Positions 51,450 to 61,227 of a stretch of 64,000 bases of DNA are shown one piece after another. Numbering within the stretch: position 1 is the first letter of the stretch; each line of letters begins with the position of its first letter. Source of the DNA: a virus; the IMG/VR virus record IMGVR_UViG_3300018080_000174, positions 1 through 64,000 of that record; one strand, 5' to 3'. The position numbers and the translations under genes are program-made. The notes below the pieces were generated by a model that was not told the DNA's origin, made no database searches, and saw nothing but the letters and a program-made list of their open reading frames with translations.

Positions 51450-52580
51450 TCACAGCTTGTTAAAGAAACGTGACAGGCAACTATCAAGTTGCACGTCTTC
51501 GAGGGGTTGTCCGATTTTCAAAAGGTGGTCGCTATCATGTGGGCACCCGTAAATGCAGCCATTAGATGCGGCCGCGCCTCCGATCCATTTGTCCCCGTCC
51601 CCAAAATTTCCAAAGGTGGATATGTCATCTGTCTTCGGGTCAATCACTAGGACGGGAGATGCGTCGAATGGAATACCATAAATGAGCCCATCTGCGCCGA
51701 GAACACCGCCGCACCATTTTTCAGTGAGGCCAATGTTTCCGAGCAACTCGGTGGTATCATCACGGGTGTCAATCTTCAAAACGGCAGTGCTGTTATATGG
51801 CATACAATAAATGCAATCGTTGGGGGCAAGCACGCCGCCCCACCACTTTGCCGTCGAGGTAGTGAGACTGCCGAATGTGGAGGTTGAGTCATCACTGGGA
51901 TCAATTTTCAGGACAGTTTCGCTGGTCCCCGGAACTCCGTAAATGAACCCATTAGGGGCCAGTACGCCACCTTGCCATTTAGCCGTGCCTATAAAATTGC
52001 CGAACGTCGAAGGCGTGTCGGTACTTGTGTCAATTTTCAGGATCGAAGTGCTGGTCCACGGCATTCCGTAGATGTTACCTGTCGCCGCCATGACGCCGCC
52101 GAGCCATTTGGTCGAGCCCGAAAGGCTACCGAACGTGGTCGTGGAATCATCACTGGGGTCCAACCTTAAAATCGTCGTCGAATCCAGAGGGATGCCGTAA
52201 ATGATACCGTTTGACCCGAGGACACCGCCGCTCCACTTAACTGATCCGGCTAATGTGCCAAAGGTCGAAGTAGAATGATCGGAGGGGTCTACCTTTAGGA
52301 TGTTCGTTTCAGTGTGCGGGATTCCGTATAGGTAGCCGTTAGGAGCTACGACGAAACCATTCCACTTATCCGTGTTCGTGGACAGGGTGCCCAGTTCGTC
52401 TGCACGTCGCGTCCATTGAGCACGGCCCGCGTCGGCACGGATGCTATGAGCGTTCCTAGTCTGGGTCCACTGAAGGCTGTTCGTCTCCCATGCGGGAAAA
52501 TCACCCCAATCCACAATGTCTCCACTTTGGAGCATTTGCAAACCGCCATCGGCAATCGTGAGGGGTGTTACAACTGTCAT
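51450..52580 (-). CDS. Beta-propeller fibre/receptor-binding protein, paralogue 2
   Basis: A 376-residue protein with seven clear blades such as GGVLAPNGFIYGVPGTSETV then LKIDPSDDSTSTFGSL. It has the same ends as paralogue 1 (MTVVTPLTIADGGLQMLQSG, CLSRFFN). The start has no strong Shine-Dalgarno motif. Blade sequences differ mostly in the exposed loops, as expected for a diversifying binding protein. Confidence 0.75.
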   Translation of the reverse strand: MTVVTPLTIADGGLQMLQSGDIVDWGDFPAWETNSLQWTQTRNAHSIRADAGRAQWTRRADELGTLSTNTDKWNGFVVAPNGYLYGIPHTETNILKVDPSDHSTSTFGTLAGSVKWSGGVLGSNGIIYGIPLDSTTILRLDPSDDSTTTFGSLSGSTKWLGGVMAATGNIYGMPWTSTSILKIDTSTDTPSTFGNFIGTAKWQGGVLAPNGFIYGVPGTSETVLKIDPSDDSTSTFGSLTTSTAKWWGGVLAPNDCIYCMPYNSTAVLKIDTRDDTTELLGNIGLTEKWCGGVLGADGLIYGIPFDASPVLVIDPKTDDISTFGNFGDGDKWIGGAAASNGCIYGCPHDSDHLLKIGQPLEDVQLDSCLSRFFNKL

Positions 52581-52584
52581 GGTG

Positions 52585-52794
52585 CTACCGGTTCATAAGT
52601 TTGCACGTTTGAGGCCGTAGCTGCACGTCGAATTGATCCCGCCACGGTTTGAAATCCGGTTTATTTAGGTCGTCCAAAACTACACAAGGACCAATCCCCT
52701 CAAGATCACAAATGATGAGGAGAGTGTTGGTCTGCATCTCATTGAATGCCTCAACCATTGCTTGTTCTTCGGCAGTTATCTGATATACCTGCAT
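52585..52794 (-). CDS. Hypothetical protein between propeller paralogues
   Basis: A 69-residue protein (starts MQVYQITAEEQAMVEAFNEM) with a helical start and a beta C-terminal half. GAGGCGGGCC precedes the ATG at 52794. It lies between propeller paralogues 2 and 3, interrupting the tandem set. No family recognised. Confidence 0.6.
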   Translation of the reverse strand: MQVYQITAEEQAMVEAFNEMQTNTLLIICDLEGIGPCVVLDDLNKPDFKPWRDQFDVQLRPQTCKLMNR

Positions 52795-52804
52795 GGCCCG
52801 CCTC

Positions 52805-53938
52805 TTATAGTGATTTGTTGAAATGACGAGATAGCACGTAGTCTTCCTGCACATCGTCAATTGCCTGACCAACCTTCATAAAGGTTGTCACGCCGAGCGG
52901 GATGGCGTACACGCAGCCGTTATGTCCGAGGATGGAGCCCATTGCCTTACCGCCCGTCGTGCCTACGTCGCCAAATTCAGTATACTCGTCCGTCTGAGGG
53001 TTGATCTCCAAGATCGTGTCTTCATTGCGGGGCATACAGTAGATTCGTCCGTTAGGTGCGAGAACGGCTCCGGCGTATTTAGCCGAACCGCTGAAAGTGC
53101 CGAACTCACTTACGGTATCATTCACGGTGTCGATCTTGACAATCGTGGTACCGCCATACGGCGGGGAGTAAATACAACCGTTGGGTGCGAGCACGCCGCC
53201 GACGTGGGTGCCGCCCGTGATGGTACCAAACGTGGAGGTCGAATCGTCACTTGGATCAATCTTGAGGATATTCGTATTGATGTAGGGCACGCAATAAATG
53301 CTGCCATCCACCCCCAGACATGCGCCGCCATACTTACCGCCGCCGCCCGCAATGGTGCCGAATGTGGAGGTTGAGTCATCACTGGGATCGAGCTTGAATA
53401 CGTTGGCCGCGCTATACGGGGTGAAGTAAATGTAGCCATTGTATGCCTGAACACCACCCATGTAAGCATTTGTTCCGCCCGCCGTTCCAAACGTCGAGGC
53501 TGTGTCGGTGCTGGGCACGATCTTCAAAACTGAGGTGCTGTTATGCGGAGCCCCGTAAATGTTTCCGGTATAGGCTAGTACACCGCCAGCCCATTTCCCA
53601 GCCGTTGCTCCCAAACTTCCAAATGTGCTCGTTGTGTCGTCACTGGGGTCAAGTTTCAGGACGGTTGCACTTGTGTATGGAATGCCGTAGACATATCCGT
53701 TCGAGGCCGCAACCGCACCATACCATTTCGCGTCCCCAACTAAGTTGCCAAGTTGCTGAACTCGCCGGGTCCATTGAGTTCGGTGGTGGGAAGCCCACCC
53801 TGCGAACGCTTCCCGAACCTGCGTCCACGCCTCAGTATTCGTCTCCCAATCAGGGAACACTCCCGGACTGAGAAAGTCACCGGGCGCGAGAGCTTCTCGC
53901 TTACCACTCGCCAATACTAAGGGTTTTCTAAGGCTCAT
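52805..53938 (-). CDS. Beta-propeller fibre/receptor-binding protein, paralogue 3
   Basis: A 377-residue protein with the same blade repeats (GYVYGIPYTSATVLKLDPSD, then DTTSTFGSLG) and ends (MSLRKPLVLASGKREALAPG, LSRHFN). It overlaps the next structural gene upstream by 4 bases, so it is co-translated. Confidence 0.75.
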   Translation of the reverse strand: MSLRKPLVLASGKREALAPGDFLSPGVFPDWETNTEAWTQVREAFAGWASHHRTQWTRRVQQLGNLVGDAKWYGAVAASNGYVYGIPYTSATVLKLDPSDDTTSTFGSLGATAGKWAGGVLAYTGNIYGAPHNSTSVLKIVPSTDTASTFGTAGGTNAYMGGVQAYNGYIYFTPYSAANVFKLDPSDDSTSTFGTIAGGGGKYGGACLGVDGSIYCVPYINTNILKIDPSDDSTSTFGTITGGTHVGGVLAPNGCIYSPPYGGTTIVKIDTVNDTVSEFGTFSGSAKYAGAVLAPNGRIYCMPRNEDTILEINPQTDEYTEFGDVGTTGGKAMGSILGHNGCVYAIPLGVTTFMKVGQAIDDVQEDYVLSRHFNKSL

Positions 53939-54597
53939 AGCAGGATCGGAGCTTCAATTCGGATGTTCATTACCGTGGTACTCATGGCCTGTCCCACACG
54001 CACGACATATTGACCGGCTGTGGAAGGTGCTGTGCTAGTGAACTTACCTGCCGTGCTTGGATCGAGATAGTACATAGCTCCGGCCGTCAGTCCGCCAGTG
54101 CCGCCAGTGACGGCGTCCCATTGTCCAGTTGTGGCTTCGAGGAACCCGTCCGCTTGCACATCACCCGCCGTCGCCGTATTGATAGTCGTATCGGCCACCA
54201 GCCCTAGCAATTCAGTCGTTGCCGCAGCATTCGCTTGGGCCTTGTCCATGTTGCCGTTCGACTTGACATAGACGGCGTTGCCGATTACCAACGAACCGGC
54301 ATTGTCATTCGTTAGTTCAATCACACTGCCGCCACCACCGCCACCGCCAGCCGCCCACTCAAGCCCCGTACCAGCCGCATTGACGGTGAGGACATCAGCA
54401 GGATTCCCATAGGCGTGAATGACCGATAAGTCAGTCACGTAGGGCTGGAGCGTTGCTTCCATGCCGCGAATCTCGGCCCGCATCCGGTTTCCCATCTCGA
54501 TGTCGGGACTCTTCTCAATGCTAGTTTCCTCTGTCGTGGATGTAGTACCATCCCAGATAGAGGTCGGGAATTTAGGATCGGGCGTTGCTTGTGGCAT
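53935..54597 (-). CDS. Structural protein with Gly-rich hinge
   Basis: A 220-residue protein. The N-terminus (PKFPTSIWDGTTSTTEE) resembles the start of the next gene upstream, a helix follows, then seven consecutive Gly residues, then a beta-rich domain (VIGNAVYVKSNGNMDKAQAN, AGAMYYLDPSTAGKFT) common in phage fibre and DUF2190-like proteins. GGGGTGAACG precedes the ATG. Confidence 0.68.
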   Translation of the reverse strand: MPQATPDPKFPTSIWDGTTSTTEETSIEKSPDIEMGNRMRAEIRGMEATLQPYVTDLSVIHAYGNPADVLTVNAAGTGLEWAAGGGGGGGSVIELTNDNAGSLVIGNAVYVKSNGNMDKAQANAAATTELLGLVADTTINTATAGDVQADGFLEATTGQWDAVTGGTGGLTAGAMYYLDPSTAGKFTSTAPSTAGQYVVRVGQAMSTTVMNIRIEAPILL

Positions 54598-54607
54598 CGT
54601 TCACCCC

Positions 54608-55141
54608 TTAAATATCGGTGTCTGTGAGAGCGTCGTGTAGCTCCTCAATTTGCTTTTGAAGTGCTTCGACTCTCGCCTTGGTTTCCTTGGAATGAGATGC
54701 CAACTGGTTTCGCACTTGGTTGCGGATAACCTCAAACTGTTGGGCAACCTCTTCTTCGAGCTTCTTGTACAGGTCTTCCACGGTGCGGGTGCGGAGCAAC
54801 AATCGCTTGACGCCGCGCTTAACCTTGCTGTGGCTTTCCAGTAGTGTGTCCAATCGTTCGCGGATTCCACGAACGGCTCCCTCAAGTTGCCACGGCGGCG
54901 AGACTCGCTCCAGCGTGGCCTGCATCTTCTCAACCTTGGCCGTTGCGTCTTTGATCTCCTCATTGATATTGGGCATTTTATCAATGTTGTCGGCCAGATT
55001 CAAAACGTACCTTTGGATAGCCTCCAGTTCATGGAGCATGAGACGCCAATCATTGTGCGTCGGTGGTTTGACGACGGCAAGGTCGGGGCGAGCATCTGTG
55101 ATGCCGTTCCAAATACCGTTTGGAAATAGTGATGCGCTCAT
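54608..55141 (-). CDS. Coiled-coil structural protein
   Basis: A 177-residue protein. Residues 1-40 (LFPNGIWNGITDARPDLAVV) resemble the neighbouring structural protein's N-terminus; the rest is a long coiled coil (IKDATAKVEKMQATLERVSP to the end). A trimeric fibre shaft or connector is likely. GGGAG precedes the ATG. Confidence 0.68.
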   Translation of the reverse strand: MSASLFPNGIWNGITDARPDLAVVKPPTHNDWRLMLHELEAIQRYVLNLADNIDKMPNINEEIKDATAKVEKMQATLERVSPPWQLEGAVRGIRERLDTLLESHSKVKRGVKRLLLRTRTVEDLYKKLEEEVAQQFEVIRNQVRNQLASHSKETKARVEALQKQIEELHDALTDTDI

Positions 55142-55158
55142 TTGTCTCTCCCAAGATG

Positions 55159-55187
55159 GGGGCGGGGTCGCTTAGCGTCCCCGCCCC
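55159..55187. terminator. GC-rich hairpin, possible terminator
   Basis: GGGGCGGGG and CCCCGCCCC form a perfect 9-bp stem with an 11-base loop in the gap between two genes. No T-run follows, so it may slow transcription rather than end it. Confidence 0.5.
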
Positions 55188-55200
55188 GTGTGCCCACTGC

Positions 55201-55386
55201 TTACTTGATCGGCTTAGTCGTGATAAACCGAAGGATGACGTTTACACCGCCCTGCACGGCGATGAGCAACGCCAGCAAACTCTCATTGTCCTTGATGAGG
55301 TCGTCACCGACCAGATAACCGACAACACCTGCGCACAACGTCAGCAGGTTGACAATCACCGTCTTACTCTGAAACCACTTCTTCAT
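55201..55386 (-). CDS. Putative holin-like membrane protein
   Basis: A 61-residue protein with two hydrophobic segments (TVIVNLLTLCAGVVGYLVG and SLLALLIAVQGGVNVILRF), short basic ends and the family-like end FITTKPI. This pattern occurs in many phage small membrane proteins placed near lysis genes. AGGGAGAAGAACG precedes the ATG. It is the best holin candidate in the window. Confidence 0.6.
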   Translation of the reverse strand: MKKWFQSKTVIVNLLTLCAGVVGYLVGDDLIKDNESLLALLIAVQGGVNVILRFITTKPIK

Positions 55387-55402
55387 CGTTCTTCTCCCTT
55401 TG

Positions 55403-57049
55403 TTAACTCGGTCGAACCGAAAGTGTTAAGTTGGCGATTTCGATGGCCTTATTCGAGGTAGTTGTTACACGCCAAATAAGCCCTTCCGATACGTCGCCCA
55501 AAATCTCCTCACTCAAACCAACTCGCTTCCAGGCAAAGTTTTGTCCTAGAACGAATTGATACTCCGTGTTGTAATCAGTCTGCATGTCTGCCCGTGCCGC
55601 TTGAGGTGTCGGGGGCGCTCCCGAATTAAAGGTCCAACCAACTGTCTGATGTCGGAGCAGTTCAAAATTCGGCGCTGAATCATTTGCACCGGCGGTGCCA
55701 GTTACTTCGAGTCCCGTGAGCCGAAACTTACTATTTTGATTGTCCCAATACTTGCACAGGCCATCGTTGATTTCAACGCCCGTGCCGCTTTGAAGACTGA
55801 TCGTTACCTGTCCGATCCACTTCTTGTCCGTTTCAAAATAGTCATTGAGCACCCCGCCACTGGTATCGAGGTCTTCAAAGTCTAAAGCCGTCCGAACACC
55901 CTCATCCGTCATCGAAGTACCAGATACCCGCACAACCATGTCCGTCGAAGACGCACCGAGCACGATAAAGGCATGAGCACCGTAAGCCGCATTCGCACTT
56001 CCGAGCGTGGTACCGCCTCCCGTTGGTGTGTAACTCGTACCGCCGAAGATGTAGTAACCGCCCACGTAGTACGTTCCTGACGACCCTGCCGGAGACACGA
56101 ATGCCCAACTGGTATCGAAAGATTTGAAGTTGGTCGCCACTTCCTCCCAAACGGAACCGGCGGATTCATACTGCATTATCAGGTGGTCATGCTCCCCGAT
56201 GATTAAAGCACTGCCGGAGTGCAAATGTAGCCCGTCGCCATCATGGAGCGCAACCGTATTCGTGTCACTACTTCCGTGAAGGAACATGAGTTGACCATCG
56301 GTACCGGCCGCGATTTGAGGATTTGCAGTGACAACTACCGGCCCGCCACTACCTTGAATCCGCATCGTGGCGTTAGTTGGCGTGATGCCGCCTACCGCCG
56401 TGATGTTAGTGATCGCAGAGGGGTTGAGCGTGAACTTCTTGTCCACGCGCAAGTCCTCATTGATTTCAAGGTCTTCAATCACCATCGTCTGGGCCACGTC
56501 CGTTGGCCCAATAACGACAAGGATTCGCCCCGTCGTGGCCGATTGCTCGATCACGTTCCCGATCTTGATCGGGAAGCTGGGAGCGGTGGGCACGGTGTCC
56601 GTCCACTCACCCGCAACCAAGTCTGACAGGTAGAGGTCCGTTCCAGGGGAATAGGCACTCGTGTTAAGCCCGCCGACCGATCCAAAGATCGTGACGAATC
56701 CAACCTCATTAACACCGATGTCGTGGGTCGCCATCGCGATGACCGTCGTCGTACTCGGATCGTCCGACTTTGCGAGGTCCAGCGTTGGATACGACCCCGT
56801 ACCTCCAGAGAGATACACCAACGCTCCATTATCAATCTGTGAGGCAGTGTTGTTGCTGGCGCGGATATAAATCTCCTGCCCCAACTGCAACGTTACGTCT
56901 GCCTCATTGTTGTAGACCGCCAATGTCTTGAACGTGTCGTCGTAAAAGATACGACCCTCGTTGTGGGGCGGGTATGGAAGCCCCGGCGTCAAGTCGATAT
57001 ACGACTGCGCTCCCAACCCCTGCGGAGGTATATAGTCAAGACTTTCCAT
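55403..57049 (-). CDS. Tail fibre-like structural protein
   Basis: A 548-residue beta-rich protein. N-terminal PPHNEGRIFYDDTFKTLAVY is typical of phage fibre bases, followed by DUF2190-like segments (ALVYLSGGTGSYPTLDLAKS) and a C-terminal beta sandwich. AAGGGACGATC precedes the ATG. Likely part of the adsorption apparatus. Confidence 0.72.
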   Translation of the reverse strand: MESLDYIPPQGLGAQSYIDLTPGLPYPPHNEGRIFYDDTFKTLAVYNNEADVTLQLGQEIYIRASNNTASQIDNGALVYLSGGTGSYPTLDLAKSDDPSTTTVIAMATHDIGVNEVGFVTIFGSVGGLNTSAYSPGTDLYLSDLVAGEWTDTVPTAPSFPIKIGNVIEQSATTGRILVVIGPTDVAQTMVIEDLEINEDLRVDKKFTLNPSAITNITAVGGITPTNATMRIQGSGGPVVVTANPQIAAGTDGQLMFLHGSSDTNTVALHDGDGLHLHSGSALIIGEHDHLIMQYESAGSVWEEVATNFKSFDTSWAFVSPAGSSGTYYVGGYYIFGGTSYTPTGGGTTLGSANAAYGAHAFIVLGASSTDMVVRVSGTSMTDEGVRTALDFEDLDTSGGVLNDYFETDKKWIGQVTISLQSGTGVEINDGLCKYWDNQNSKFRLTGLEVTGTAGANDSAPNFELLRHQTVGWTFNSGAPPTPQAARADMQTDYNTEYQFVLGQNFAWKRVGLSEEILGDVSEGLIWRVTTTSNKAIEIANLTLSVRPS

Positions 57050-57058
57050 GATCGTCCC

Positions 57059-57784
57059 TTACTCTACGTGGAACAGCGATTCCAACTGAGTACGCAAGGC
57101 TTCGTTGTCATCGTCGATGGCCGCCTGCCACGCGAGAATCTTACGCAAGGAGGCACTGGGCCAGTGCGCTGTGCTCTGCTCGCGATTTGTGGCCAAGGCT
57201 GCGGGTGAAAGCAGTGAACCTTGAGCCGGTGGGGCGGTAATCAGGCCGTGTGCCCACATGACTGCCCAAGCATACCGCTTGGCTTGCCCATGCGTCGTCG
57301 TGCTCGCACCGTTGACCGTGCCACCACCGCTGAGGTCAACATCCGTAACCACCGTCTGACCCATGTTCTTTCCGGCAACCGAGTTGCCATCGAACGTGAG
57401 GGTGGCTGCATTGGCCGTGAGGTCGCCCGTAAGGGCAACAGTGATGTCACCGTTGGTCCAGCCCGCGTAGCCGTCCGCCGTCATCTTCGTGTCGATTGCA
57501 CTTTCAATAGTCGCCTGATTGGCACTGTAAAGAATGTTGGCCGTCGTGTGACTGACGCCAAGCTCATCCACAATCGTAATCGTGAAGTTGCCGCCACTGA
57601 CCGTGGCCACGAACTTGTTGATGACCTGCACTTCGTCCTTCTCGTCAAAAGCGGCGGGCACTGTCTGGTCGAGACGTGCTTCGTGCCTCTTCAATTCGTT
57701 ATACGTCACTCGCTGCGGGCCGTCCTGCGGCTCGGTCTTGTCGATGATAGTCGAGTGAGCGATGAAATCTGCGTAAAGACCCAT
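57059..57784 (-). CDS. Structural protein with beta-domain insert
   Basis: A 241-residue protein. The helical N- and C-terminal parts (YNELKRHEARLDQTVPAAFD; HGLITAPPAQGSLLSPAALA) flank a central beta domain (GNFTITIVDELGVSHTTANI, GDLTANAATLTFDGNSVAG) that looks inserted. AGGAGAAACACAC precedes the ATG. Role within the virion unknown. Confidence 0.65.
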   Translation of the reverse strand: MGLYADFIAHSTIIDKTEPQDGPQRVTYNELKRHEARLDQTVPAAFDEKDEVQVINKFVATVSGGNFTITIVDELGVSHTTANILYSANQATIESAIDTKMTADGYAGWTNGDITVALTGDLTANAATLTFDGNSVAGKNMGQTVVTDVDLSGGGTVNGASTTTHGQAKRYAWAVMWAHGLITAPPAQGSLLSPAALATNREQSTAHWPSASLRKILAWQAAIDDDNEALRTQLESLFHVE

Positions 57785-57847
57785 GTGTGTTTCTCCTGTT
57801 TACTAAGTTGTACCCGTTACAGTTTTCCCCACCCTCGGACACAACAC

Positions 57848-58081
57848 TTATTCGACACTTGTTACGTCAATCTCAGTCAGTGCGGCGTCGGCAAGTCGGT
57901 TCGCTTCAGCCTGCTCCCAACGTCGAACTTGTCTCACGAGCCATTCGCGAATCAGTCGTTTCGCAAACTGCTTACGTGTCTCACCTTCTTCAGCATTGAT
58001 GTCATACTGATGGAGGCCACAAAAGGCGTCAACGAGACGAGTTCCGTGGGAATCTGATAAGTTGTGATTAAGCGTCTGCAT
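57848..58081 (-). CDS. Hypothetical helical protein
   Basis: A 77-residue helical protein (KRLIREWLVRQVRRWEQAEA). AAGGGAGAGATC precedes the ATG. It lies between two structural proteins in the late block. No family recognised. Confidence 0.62.
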   Translation of the reverse strand: MQTLNHNLSDSHGTRLVDAFCGLHQYDINAEEGETRKQFAKRLIREWLVRQVRRWEQAEANRLADAALTEIDVTSVE

Positions 58082-58091
58082 GATCTCTCCC

Positions 58092-60644
58092 TTATTTCGT
58101 TACCCAGCTTCCGTTCTCACGGAAGTAGAATGCGTTTAAGTCGGTGTCGTAAACGATCATCCCGTCAACAGCCGTCAAGGCACCCCGTTGGGTTGTCGTC
58201 ATTCGCGGCACGATAAACCCACCCGTCGTCGTGCTAACTTCAAGCTCTCCTTCGACTTTCACGTCATCGCCAAAGCGACAAGGACCGTCATTCGTGTAGA
58301 TGGCGTAATTGAGCGTACCCCCATCTGTCACTGAGTTTACATAAACGCCGTAGACGTTCGTTGCGGTGCCCGTCGAGGTGTCATCCGTGGTGACGAGCAC
58401 GCCGTACATGTTGGTGACGTTACCCGACGAACCTGCGATTACTGTGTCAGCCGCCACGCCACAAAGCGACGTGCATGTTCCAGTGCCATTGTGCTTGGCG
58501 TATCCGCGAATGCCATAAATCGTCGCAGACAGGTTTCCATTGTAGGTTGAATCGGTTTCCGCGAGGAAGTTGAGTCCGTACAGGGCGTTTGACATCGCCC
58601 CACTACCTGCTGACCCATATCGTAAAATCGCCCGTGACGCCACCGGGGATGAGGCGGTAATATCGGTATCAAATAGGATGTCATGCTGATAAGCTGACCC
58701 ACCCGCTGCACCGCCAATGGCTACCGGACCATCAATCTCAACATCGTCTCCAAAATGACACGTTCCTAAGTTCGTGTAGATGGAGTAGCTTAGTGTGTCT
58801 CCAAAGTCCATGTCGTTGACATACAGACCATAGAGATTTGTGATTACGCTGTTTCCTGTGCTTTGATTCAGGGCGTAGGCTTGCAAGCACTTGGCAGTGG
58901 TTATGCTTCCCGCCCCGTCTCGAAGTATGACTTGTCCAACGGCTCCCGTTGCCCCGCCGGAGATGGTGCCACCACGATGATTGATGGTAGCATTGAACCC
59001 ATACATAATGGAACTGAAGGTTCCGTCGTATGAACTGTGCGTGCCGGCGTCAACGTAATCGGCATAAATCGGCTGAGCCATGTTACCCGACCCGCCCGAG
59101 CCGTACTGCATGAGCGTTCGGATGCCATATACTGACGCGGAGTTGCCATCATAGTTGAACACGTTGTTGATCGGAATTCGATCACTTCCCGATTCGTTGC
59201 CGATCCCAATCCAATTAGGTGTTTGGATACCGCCACCGACTACCAACTCACCCGAGCCAACGAAGTCGGGGTCGATAATCATGTCACTGCCGTCGTAGTA
59301 GATCAACCCATCGTTGCCGGTGCCAACCACGAGCTTGTTGTTATCATCTACCTTGATGTTTCCGCCGACGTGCAACAACTGATTCGGGATAAGTACATTG
59401 ATCCCGACGTTGTCCTTGAAGTAGCTAAAGCCTCCATTCGAGTAGATGCTATAGTTTAACGTCGCACCGTCTGCGACATCCTCAAGGTACAGGCCGTACA
59501 TGTTTGTCACTACGCCAGCACTGGCATGGGCGTCTATGTAAATGTGACAGCCGTAAAAATTCGTGATCGCTCCACAGGAGTCATCGGCGTAGACCCGAAA
59601 GCCCGCACCGTACATGTTAGTGCATGTGCCGGACCCTTTATGGATGCTGACGTTTCGGAACCCTTGCAACGCACTTATATCGCCATCGTAGGCGGCGGTA
59701 GTTTGTGCGTTTAAGTAACCCCCGTAAATGGTTTTGGTGGTGTTGCCGCTCCCGGCCTCGCCATAGAACACCGTGCTATAGATGCCGATCGCGCTGGTAG
59801 CTGTCTCAACCGTTTCGTAGGATACGTCAATCGCGCCGTTGGCCGCCGCGCCAATATCACCGATGCCGAGCTTGCCTGCGGGGATTCGCACCTCTCCGCT
59901 GCCAACAAGCTGCGGGTTGATGTACATGTGAGAGCCATCGTACCAAATGCCTGCGTCGTCGGACGCACCCAGGAGAAGCTCTCGGTTGTCGCCGGGCAGT
60001 GCGATGTCTCCGTTGTCTCGGATCGACAGGGCTTCGATACTGCTGGTCGAATTTTCCGGGATCGTGCGGAAGGCTAACTCGCGACCGTGGTTCGAGGTCG
60101 TGTGTGCTCCCACCGCCAACATCCGAATCGCATCATCGTGAGCCGTCCAAGTTGGCCACGCCGCCGTGTCTTGCATACCTTGGCAGGAGATGCGTCCTAA
60201 GTCGTCGCCGTCGTTAATCCCTACTGGGGTGCCGCTGGTGCCTCGCGACTTCCGCAACATAAACAGGGGGCCGTACTGATGTGCTCCGTACCGATCTGCC
60301 TGAATGGCAAGTGCGCCTGTCTCCGACTCCGCGACGATGTTGTTAGTTGTTTCAAGGATTCCGTTTACCACCAGTGAGCCGCTGCCCACCAGTGCCGGGT
60401 CGATATTCAAATCAGAGCCATCGTACCAGATGCCACTGTCGTCCAGGTCTCCGAGGTAAAGTACGTCGCCGTCACCAAACCTGATTGCTCCGGGTGAGAG
60501 GGTGTCTACTTCGACAATCTCCCCCTTGAACCGCCGTGCATGAACGGTGTCGGAGAACCAGCCGTCATCCCAGCGCACAGTCTCGTTGCCGATATTGGCA
60601 AACGGGTGCTCCGGGATTAGAGTATCGAATTCAGTCGCCGCCAT
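58092..60644 (-). CDS. Long tail fibre with internal repeats
   Basis: An 850-residue protein with two repeat types. Type 1 (DSGIWYDGSDLNIDPALVGS and two variants) spaces the N-terminal half. Type 2 (NMYGLYLEDVADGATLNYSI, NLYGLYVNDMDFGDTLSYSI, NVYGVYVNSVTDGGTLNYAI) marks a repeated beta domain. It ends TAVDGMIVYDTDLNAFYFRE followed by NGSWVTK, a standard fibre end. This is a probable side or tail fibre. Start by AAGGTAAGTAA. Confidence 0.78.
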   Translation of the reverse strand: MAATEFDTLIPEHPFANIGNETVRWDDGWFSDTVHARRFKGEIVEVDTLSPGAIRFGDGDVLYLGDLDDSGIWYDGSDLNIDPALVGSGSLVVNGILETTNNIVAESETGALAIQADRYGAHQYGPLFMLRKSRGTSGTPVGINDGDDLGRISCQGMQDTAAWPTWTAHDDAIRMLAVGAHTTSNHGRELAFRTIPENSTSSIEALSIRDNGDIALPGDNRELLLGASDDAGIWYDGSHMYINPQLVGSGEVRIPAGKLGIGDIGAAANGAIDVSYETVETATSAIGIYSTVFYGEAGSGNTTKTIYGGYLNAQTTAAYDGDISALQGFRNVSIHKGSGTCTNMYGAGFRVYADDSCGAITNFYGCHIYIDAHASAGVVTNMYGLYLEDVADGATLNYSIYSNGGFSYFKDNVGINVLIPNQLLHVGGNIKVDDNNKLVVGTGNDGLIYYDGSDMIIDPDFVGSGELVVGGGIQTPNWIGIGNESGSDRIPINNVFNYDGNSASVYGIRTLMQYGSGGSGNMAQPIYADYVDAGTHSSYDGTFSSIMYGFNATINHRGGTISGGATGAVGQVILRDGAGSITTAKCLQAYALNQSTGNSVITNLYGLYVNDMDFGDTLSYSIYTNLGTCHFGDDVEIDGPVAIGGAAGGSAYQHDILFDTDITASSPVASRAILRYGSAGSGAMSNALYGLNFLAETDSTYNGNLSATIYGIRGYAKHNGTGTCTSLCGVAADTVIAGSSGNVTNMYGVLVTTDDTSTGTATNVYGVYVNSVTDGGTLNYAIYTNDGPCRFGDDVKVEGELEVSTTTGGFIVPRMTTTQRGALTAVDGMIVYDTDLNAFYFRENGSWVTK

Positions 60645-61184
60645 TTACTTACCTTCGTCTGGGTCATAAGCGGCAATTTTGGCGACCATCCGTTCGCTGA
60701 TCCGGTCAACGATTGTCTCGTATCCGTCAAGTCCCTCCAACTCATCCATGACGATCTCAACAATGACCTTGGCGAGATCAAGGAGCGATGCCTTGGAGAG
60801 CAGATTCCCCAGGCTGGTTTCCAGTCGGTGGCAACTCGACACGAGCTTTTCGAGCGTGACGAAAAGGGAGTTGACTTGCCCGACTGCGGAAATCACGTCG
60901 GCGTTGCTTTCCACCATATTCAAACGCCGCTCAACCAGTGAGCGGCAAAGTGCGATTTCCTCGCGGAGCGATTTGAGTTCCTCTACTTGACTATGACGCC
61001 CAGCAGATTCCGCGATGTCGATATTCGTGAGTTGGTAGGCTTTCAAGGACTGCTTGTTCTCGAAATCCCGATCCCGCAAGTGGTACGGGCAAAACTCCTG
61101 CCCTTCGGCCGCTTGATAGGCGCACTGACCCTTCTGGGTGAGGGCTTGGCATCGTCGGGGGTCGTTGGCGTCGATAGAACTCAT
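60645..61184 (-). CDS. First late gene, zinc-knuckle and coiled-coil protein (terminase small subunit candidate)
   Basis: A 179-residue protein. The N-terminus has Cys/His pattern RCQALTQKGQCAYQAAEGQ then EFCPYHL, a probable zinc site; the rest is helical (EELKSLREEIALCRSLVERR). It is the first gene after the late 39 bp promoter copy. No small terminase was found elsewhere, so that role is a candidate by position, but the gene is 14 kb from the large subunit. Confidence 0.6.
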   Translation of the reverse strand: MSSIDANDPRRCQALTQKGQCAYQAAEGQEFCPYHLRDRDFENKQSLKAYQLTNIDIAESAGRHSQVEELKSLREEIALCRSLVERRLNMVESNADVISAVGQVNSLFVTLEKLVSSCHRLETSLGNLLSKASLLDLAKVIVEIVMDELEGLDGYETIVDRISERMVAKIAAYDPDEGK

Positions 61185-61227
61185 AGAAGTACCTCAGATA
61201 AGAGACTAGGGGGAGAACCCTCCCCCT

